The notes under the pieces were generated by a model, which did not search any database, was not told the origin of the DNA, and was given only the letters and a program-made list of their open reading frames with translations. A program made the position numbers and the translations under genes. From UBA6921 sp031363085 (GTDB taxonomy: Bacteria > Pseudomonadota > Gammaproteobacteria > SG8-11), in assembly GCA_031363085.1 (NCBI GenBank), contig JANLTU010000126.1, forward strand, positions 1-8,756: 8,756 bases of DNA, read 5' to 3'. Position 1 is the first letter of the stretch. Every line of letters starts with the position of its first letter. Positions 4,643 to 8,756 of the stretch are shown here, one piece after another.

Positions 4643-7174
4643 ATGCCGATTCGCCAGCTTGACTGGGTGCAAGCGCTATTTCAGTTAGGCCAGGAGTTGA
4701 CACTTAAAAGCAGCGACGCATTGCGCCTAAAGTTGCTGAGCCATATCGTCGCCGGATTCAACGCGCAAAGCGGCAGCATTGCGCTGCTGGACGAGGACGG
4801 GCAGCAACTGACCCTGGTTGCCGGAACCGGCGCGGCGGCGAACTATTTAGGTTCTAAAATCCGCAACGGCGAGCGGGTGCTGGGTTGGGTGACCAAGCAC
4901 GGCCAGGCGGTGTGCCTGAACGGCGACGTCGCCAACGATCCGCGCTTCAAGGAAATGCAGTTGGTCAACAATCCGGGCCGACCGGTGTCGGCGTTGTGCT
5001 GGCCGTTGCTGGTGGAGCAGCGGACCATCGGCGCGATCAGCATCAATCGCGCGCCGGAGCAGCCGCGCTTCGAGGAGCAGGACGTGACCGACGGTGCCGT
5101 CATGGTCGGGCTGGTCGGCTTGGTGGTTGACAACATGCGCACCCACGATGCCTACCGTCAGCGCATCACCGAGCTCAACGCCGAAAAAGAACAGCGCGCG
5201 GCGGCCGAAGCGCGCCTGACGGCGGTGCTCGACAGCAGCGACGCAATTTTAAGCGTCGACGAACAAGGCCGCATCACGCTGTTCAACAAGGGCGCGGAAA
5301 GCATTTTTGGCTACGCAGCGAGCGAGATGCTCGGCGCCTCGCTTGATGGCCTGTTGCCTGTGCGCTTCGTCGCCAATCATGCCGGTCACATGCAACGCTG
5401 TGCACAATCCGCCGACCTAAGCTTGAGCATGCGCGGCCGCAACGTCTGGGCACGGCGCAAGAACGGTGGAGAGTTTCCGGCGGAAGCCAGTGTTATCAAA
5501 GTCCCGGACGGGAAAGTAACCACGTTCACCGTGACGCTGCGCGATATTTCCGAACGGCTGGATGCCGAGGACAAATTACAGCGGCTGGGCAGAATTCTCG
5601 ACAGCACCGTTAACGAGATTTATGTGTTCGACGCGCGCACTTTGAACTTCAACTACGTGAACCAAGGCGCGCAGCGCAATCTCGGTTACAGCATGGACGA
5701 ACTCAAGCGCATGACGCCGCTTGATCTGAAACCGCTGTACACGCGCGCAGCTTACGACAAGCTGCTGGCGAGCATGGACACGAGTACGGAGCACCGCACC
5801 GTGTTCGAAACGCTGCACCGGCGCAAGAACGGGTCACTCTATCCGGTGGAAGTGCGCTTGCAGCATTCCACCAGCGAAACCGCACCGGTCTATGTAGCGA
5901 TTATTGAAGACATTAGCGAGCGTCACAAGGCGCAGGAACTCCAGGCACGCCTGACTGCAATCATCGAGAGCACCACGGATATTGTCGGAACCTGCGCCCC
6001 GGACGAGCACATGCTTTACTTGAACGCCGCCGGCCGGCGCTTCATGGAATTCAGCGATACTGAATTGGTCGCCCATCTAGGTATTACCGACTTGTTGCCC
6101 GCGTCGGCTTTGGTGCAAGTCCGGCAGGAAGGCATACAGGACGCGATTAAAAAGGGCTTTTGGCATGGCGAAACCGAACTGCGCAACCGCGCAGGCCGAA
6201 TTATTCCGGTGTCGATGCTGATTCTCGCGCACAAGGATGGCGACGGCCGTCTGCTGTATCTGTCCGGCATTATGCGCGACATTTCCGAGCGCAAGAAAAC
6301 CGAAGACGAATTGCGCGCGCGGCAACGCGAACTCGAAGCGGCGCACAAGGACATCGCGGAGACGCAGTCGCAACTGCTGCAATCTGAAAAAATGGCTTCG
6401 GTCGGCCAGCTTGCCGCCGGGGTCGCGCACGAGATCAATAATCCGGTCGGCTTTGTTAATTCAAATCTTGGCACCTTGCAGAATTACGTCGGCGATTTGT
6501 TCAAGGTGATCGCCGCCTACGAGCAGCTCGAAGCCAAGCTGCCGCCGGATAACACGCTGGTGCAATTGCACGCGCTCAAGAAAAAACTCGATCTCGACTA
6601 TCTGCGCGAGGACACCGGCAACTTGGTCAAGGAGTCCATTGAGGGTTTGGGGCGCGTGAAAAAAATCGTGCAGGACCTAAAAGAGTTTTCGCACGTCGAT
6701 AACGCCGAGTGGCAGCTTGCCGATCTGCATCACGGCCTCGACAGCACGCTCAATATTGCGCACAACGAACTCAAGTACAAAACCACCATCGTGAAGGAAT
6801 ACGGCACGATCCCGCCGGTCGAGTGCCTCGCGTCGCAGATCAATCAGGTGTTCATGAACATGCTGGTGAACGCGGCGCACGCGATTGAAACGCGCGGCGT
6901 GATCACACTTCGTTCCGGACAGGAAAACGACCATGTGTGGATCGAAATTGCCGACACCGGCAAAGGTATGTCGCCGGACGTGCAGAAGCGCATCTTCGAT
7001 CCGTTCTTCACCACCAAGCCGGTCGGCAAAGGCACCGGGCTGGGTCTGTCGCTGGCCTACGGCATCGTGCAGAAACACCACGGCCGCATCGAGGTGCAAA
7101 GCGAAGTCGGCCAGGGCACGCGGTTTCGAATTCATCTGCCGGTGCGACAACCGGAAAAACAAGCGGCGGCGTAG
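4643..7174 (+). CDS. Soluble hybrid-sensor histidine kinase, GAF-PAS-PAS-PAS-HisKA-HATPase
   Basis: The 843-residue protein has no membrane segment, so it senses in the cytosol. In order: a GAF domain (about 15-165, including SGSIALLDEDGQQLTLVAG); three PAS domains (about 190-305, 312-430 and 433-555), each closing with DISER; a coiled coil (about 555-590); a dimerisation/phosphoacceptor domain with H596 in GVAHEINNPVGFV; and an ATPase domain. The ATPase has the N-box N743 in MLVNAAHAIE, G1 D771-TGKGM, F-box FDPFFTTKP and G2 GKGTGLGLSLAYGIV. All catalytic motifs are intact. The extended HisKA linker is typical of HEINNP-type (HPK4-like) kinases. There is no receiver on the chain, so phosphate should pass to the neighbouring regulators. 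It is separated from the HDOD gene by 85 bp, so an internal promoter is possible, and from the HD-GYP gene by six. The signal is unknown. A haem or flavin in a PAS domain cannot be judged from sequence reading alone. Confidence 0.95.
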   Translation: MPIRQLDWVQALFQLGQELTLKSSDALRLKLLSHIVAGFNAQSGSIALLDEDGQQLTLVAGTGAAANYLGSKIRNGERVLGWVTKHGQAVCLNGDVANDPRFKEMQLVNNPGRPVSALCWPLLVEQRTIGAISINRAPEQPRFEEQDVTDGAVMVGLVGLVVDNMRTHDAYRQRITELNAEKEQRAAAEARLTAVLDSSDAILSVDEQGRITLFNKGAESIFGYAASEMLGASLDGLLPVRFVANHAGHMQRCAQSADLSLSMRGRNVWARRKNGGEFPAEASVIKVPDGKVTTFTVTLRDISERLDAEDKLQRLGRILDSTVNEIYVFDARTLNFNYVNQGAQRNLGYSMDELKRMTPLDLKPLYTRAAYDKLLASMDTSTEHRTVFETLHRRKNGSLYPVEVRLQHSTSETAPVYVAIIEDISERHKAQELQARLTAIIESTTDIVGTCAPDEHMLYLNAAGRRFMEFSDTELVAHLGITDLLPASALVQVRQEGIQDAIKKGFWHGETELRNRAGRIIPVSMLILAHKDGDGRLLYLSGIMRDISERKKTEDELRARQRELEAAHKDIAETQSQLLQSEKMASVGQLAAGVAHEINNPVGFVNSNLGTLQNYVGDLFKVIAAYEQLEAKLPPDNTLVQLHALKKKLDLDYLREDTGNLVKESIEGLGRVKKIVQDLKEFSHVDNAEWQLADLHHGLDSTLNIAHNELKYKTTIVKEYGTIPPVECLASQINQVFMNMLVNAAHAIETRGVITLRSGQENDHVWIEIADTGKGMSPDVQKRIFDPFFTTKPVGKGTGLGLSLAYGIVQKHHGRIEVQSEVGQGTRFRIHLPVRQPEKQAAA

Positions 7175-7180
7175 CAGACC

Positions 7181-8539
7181 ATGACTAATGAAACGATGAG
7201 CCCTGATAGCACCGATGTGCCAGCGGCGGCGACGCTGCTGTTCGTCGATGACGAACCAAGCATTTTAGCCTCGCTGAAGCGGCTGTTCCGGCCGCTCGGC
7301 TACACCATCCACATCGCCAACGGCGGTGTTGAAGGCTTGAGCCTGCTGGAGAAAGAGCACGTCGACGTGGTGGTGTCTGACATGCGCATGCCGGAAATGG
7401 ACGGCGCGCAATTTCTGGAACAGGTTGCCGTGCGCTGGCCGGAAACGGTGCGCATGTTGCTGACCGGCTACGCCGACATCAACGCCACCGTGGCGGCAGT
7501 GAACAAGGGCGGTATCTGGAAATACATCAGCAAGCCGTGGGACGACAATGATCTGAAACAGAGCGTGCACAACGCGCTGGAACGCAAATATTTGCTCGAC
7601 GAAAAACATCGACTGGAACAACTCACGCAGAAACAAAACGACGCACTGCGCGAACTCAACAGCGGATTGGAGGCGAAAGTTGCCGCGCGCACCGGTGAAA
7701 TCCAGCAGATGATGGACCAGCTCGACCTGACGCACGAGACGCTGAAGAAGTCTTACCTGCTGTCGGTGAAGGTGTTTGCAAGCTTGATCGAAATGCGCGA
7801 GCAGATGGGTCGTGGTCATGCGCGACGCGTGGCGGATATTGCGCAACGGATCGCCGCCAAATTGGGGTTGAGCGATTCCGAGACGCAGGACGTGACTTAT
7901 GCCGCGTTGCTGCACGACATTGGCAAAATGGGCTTGCCGGATAAAGTGCTGGCGAAGCCGTTTCAGGATCTTTCGCCCACCGAACGGATGGACGTGATCA
8001 AACATCCGGCCATCGGTCAGGGCATATTGATGGCGCTGGAACCCTTGCACGATGCGGCGCGCTATATTCGTTCGCATCACGAGCAGTATGACGGCCGTGG
8101 TTTTCCCGATGGTCTGGCCGGCGACAAGATTCCGCTGGGCGGGCGCATTCTCGCCGTCGCTAACGACTACGACGCCTTGCAAACGGGCACGCTGATCGCG
8201 CGACGCGTCACGCCCAAAGAGGCGTTGGACTTTATTGTCAAGAACCGTGGCAAGCGCTACGACCCCAAAGTGGTCGACGCGCTGACCGCCGGCACCGCCG
8301 CTGAGGCGCTGGCGGAGGCGCCGCGCATCCAGGGTTTCAAAACCGCCGCCAAGGGCTTGCAACCCGGCATGACCTTGACCGCCGATCTCATCACCGCAGA
8401 AGGTGTGCTGCTGCTGTCACGCGGCTACCTGCTGGACGAACAACTGGTGGGAAAGATTCAGAGCCTGGAAAAATCGCTGGGCAGCGAGTTCGAGATTTAC
8501 GTGCTGCCGCCAAAACCGGTGGTGAAAAAAACCACGTAA
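7181..8539 (+). CDS. RpfG-like response regulator, REC - coiled coil - HD-GYP (c-di-GMP phosphodiesterase)
   Basis: The 452-residue product carries a receiver (about 17-135) with D23/D24, phosphoacceptor D67 in SDMRMPEMDG, T95 in LTGYAD and K118 in SKPW. A coiled-coil linker (about 145-195) follows, then an HD-GYP domain (about 195-375). Catalytic motifs are present: H245-D246-IGK and H299-H300-E-QYDGRGFP, the GYP loop reading GFP, a common variant. Such enzymes hydrolyse c-di-GMP to pGpG/GMP and are switched by receiver phosphorylation. A C-terminal extension (about 385-452, including LQPGMTLTADLITAEG) is seen in many RpfG-like proteins and has no assigned role. The ATG at 7181 lies six bases after the kinase stop without a clear Shine-Dalgarno sequence, so translation is probably coupled. 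As the kinase's immediate neighbour it is the most likely phosphotransfer partner. Phosphodiesterase activity is inferred from motifs. Confidence 0.94.
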   Translation: MTNETMSPDSTDVPAAATLLFVDDEPSILASLKRLFRPLGYTIHIANGGVEGLSLLEKEHVDVVVSDMRMPEMDGAQFLEQVAVRWPETVRMLLTGYADINATVAAVNKGGIWKYISKPWDDNDLKQSVHNALERKYLLDEKHRLEQLTQKQNDALRELNSGLEAKVAARTGEIQQMMDQLDLTHETLKKSYLLSVKVFASLIEMREQMGRGHARRVADIAQRIAAKLGLSDSETQDVTYAALLHDIGKMGLPDKVLAKPFQDLSPTERMDVIKHPAIGQGILMALEPLHDAARYIRSHHEQYDGRGFPDGLAGDKIPLGGRILAVANDYDALQTGTLIARRVTPKEALDFIVKNRGKRYDPKVVDALTAGTAAEALAEAPRIQGFKTAAKGLQPGMTLTADLITAEGVLLLSRGYLLDEQLVGKIQSLEKSLGSEFEIYVLPPKPVVKKTT

Positions 8540-8670
8540 TGGTTTTTAGTCAGAGCGTGGCCATCCCGGCCGCTTACTGCCTATTCTGGCAGGCTGGAAG
8601 CTCGCGCTCCCATTTCATCGTTGATCGCTATAGCCATCCGTCGTGATTAAAATAATGCAATTATACAAGC

Positions 8671-8712
8671 CTGACCCCGTTAGTCACAAGACCGACCCCA
8701 TTAGTCAGTGGA
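8671..8712. repeat. Imperfect 21-bp tandem repeat with TGACCCC...TTAGTCA motif
   Basis: Two adjacent 21-bp units share 16 positions. The core is YGACCCCRTTAGTCA, at 8672-8686 and 8693-8707. The unit sits directly before repeat copy C and may be part of the same intergenic element. Confidence 0.6.
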
Positions 8713-8717
8713 TTTTA

Positions 8718-8756
8718 GTGGGAGCGGCTTGCAGCCGCGATCAGCGCGGCTGCAAG
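8718..8756 (-). repeat. Repeat copy C, inverted and cut by the window end
   Basis: From GTGGGAGCGGCTTGCAGCCG onward, 39 bases match the reverse complement of the palindromic core of copies A and B with two substitutions (G for A and C for T in the first hairpin). The orientation is opposite to A and B. Whether the AAAAAGGGGACGCT-type end is also present lies beyond the window. Confidence 0.75.

Larger units (their letters stand above)
8540..8756. other. Intergenic region downstream of the signalling operon
   Basis: No gene is visible. Right after the stop come two modest hairpins, GTGGCC-ATCCC-GGCCGC and CTGCC-TATTCT-GGCAG (about 8557-8592), without a T-run. They might form a rho-independent-like or rho-assisted end, but the evidence is weak. 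Next is GGCTGGAAGCTCGCGCTCCCA (8593-8612 region), which resembles intergenic repeat sequence. An AT-rich patch, a 21-bp tandem (8671-8712) and repeat copy C complete the stretch. Confidence 0.55.

Noticed and set aside
7265..8362. Antisense open frame of 365 residues opposite the HD-GYP gene
   Set aside because: Same kind of shadow: no recognisable domain or ribosome site, and the plus strand has intact catalytic motifs.

Overview
The window looks like GC-rich proteobacterial chromosome, probably gamma- (possibly beta-) proteobacterial. This rests on the codon bias, the C-terminal SPOR-type tail at the left edge, RpfG-like HD-GYP and HDOD signalling genes, and REP-like intergenic repeats built on a GTGGGAGCG...CGGCTGCAAG core. 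The genus cannot be read from the sequence alone. I see no rRNA, tRNA, CRISPR array or transposase gene.

Layout. (1) 1-179 is the 3' end of a SPOR-domain cell-envelope or division protein. (2) 180-464 is intergenic and carries repeat copy A (215-331). (3) 465-2651 is a small accessory cassette: a MarR-family repressor on the minus strand, diverging from an EamA-family (DMT) exporter whose last membrane helix is cut off by an apparent frameshift, followed by an FMN nitroreductase-family protein. A perfect 16-bp palindrome overlaps the promoter in the divergent gap and is a good candidate MarR operator. (4) 2652-2910 holds a 30-bp palindrome, repeat copy B (2696-2811, nearly identical to A and in the same orientation) and a hairpin just before the next ribosome binding site. 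(5) 2911-8539 is a four-gene signalling operon on the plus strand: REC-PAS response regulator, HDOD protein, soluble GAF-PAS-PAS-PAS histidine kinase, and REC-HD-GYP response regulator (predicted cyclic-di-GMP phosphodiesterase). (6) 8540-8756 is intergenic, with weak hairpins, a 21-bp imperfect tandem repeat and the start of an inverted repeat copy C that runs off the window.

How the parts work together. In the operon, the cytosolic kinase would sense a small molecule, redox or similar cue through GAF/PAS domains. It could phosphorylate two related receivers: one drives an HD-GYP output that lowers c-di-GMP, the other ends in a PAS domain with no enzyme. The HDOD protein, coupled by a 6-bp gap to the first regulator, is a candidate scaffold or regulatory partner. 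The MarR/exporter/nitroreductase cassette reads as a self-regulated response to a toxic aromatic, quinone or nitro compound.

The most notable structural point is that the cassette lies between two ~117-bp direct repeats. Its outer limits also carry 17-bp inverted ends that match at 16 positions, so it may have arrived, or may be lost, as a unit.
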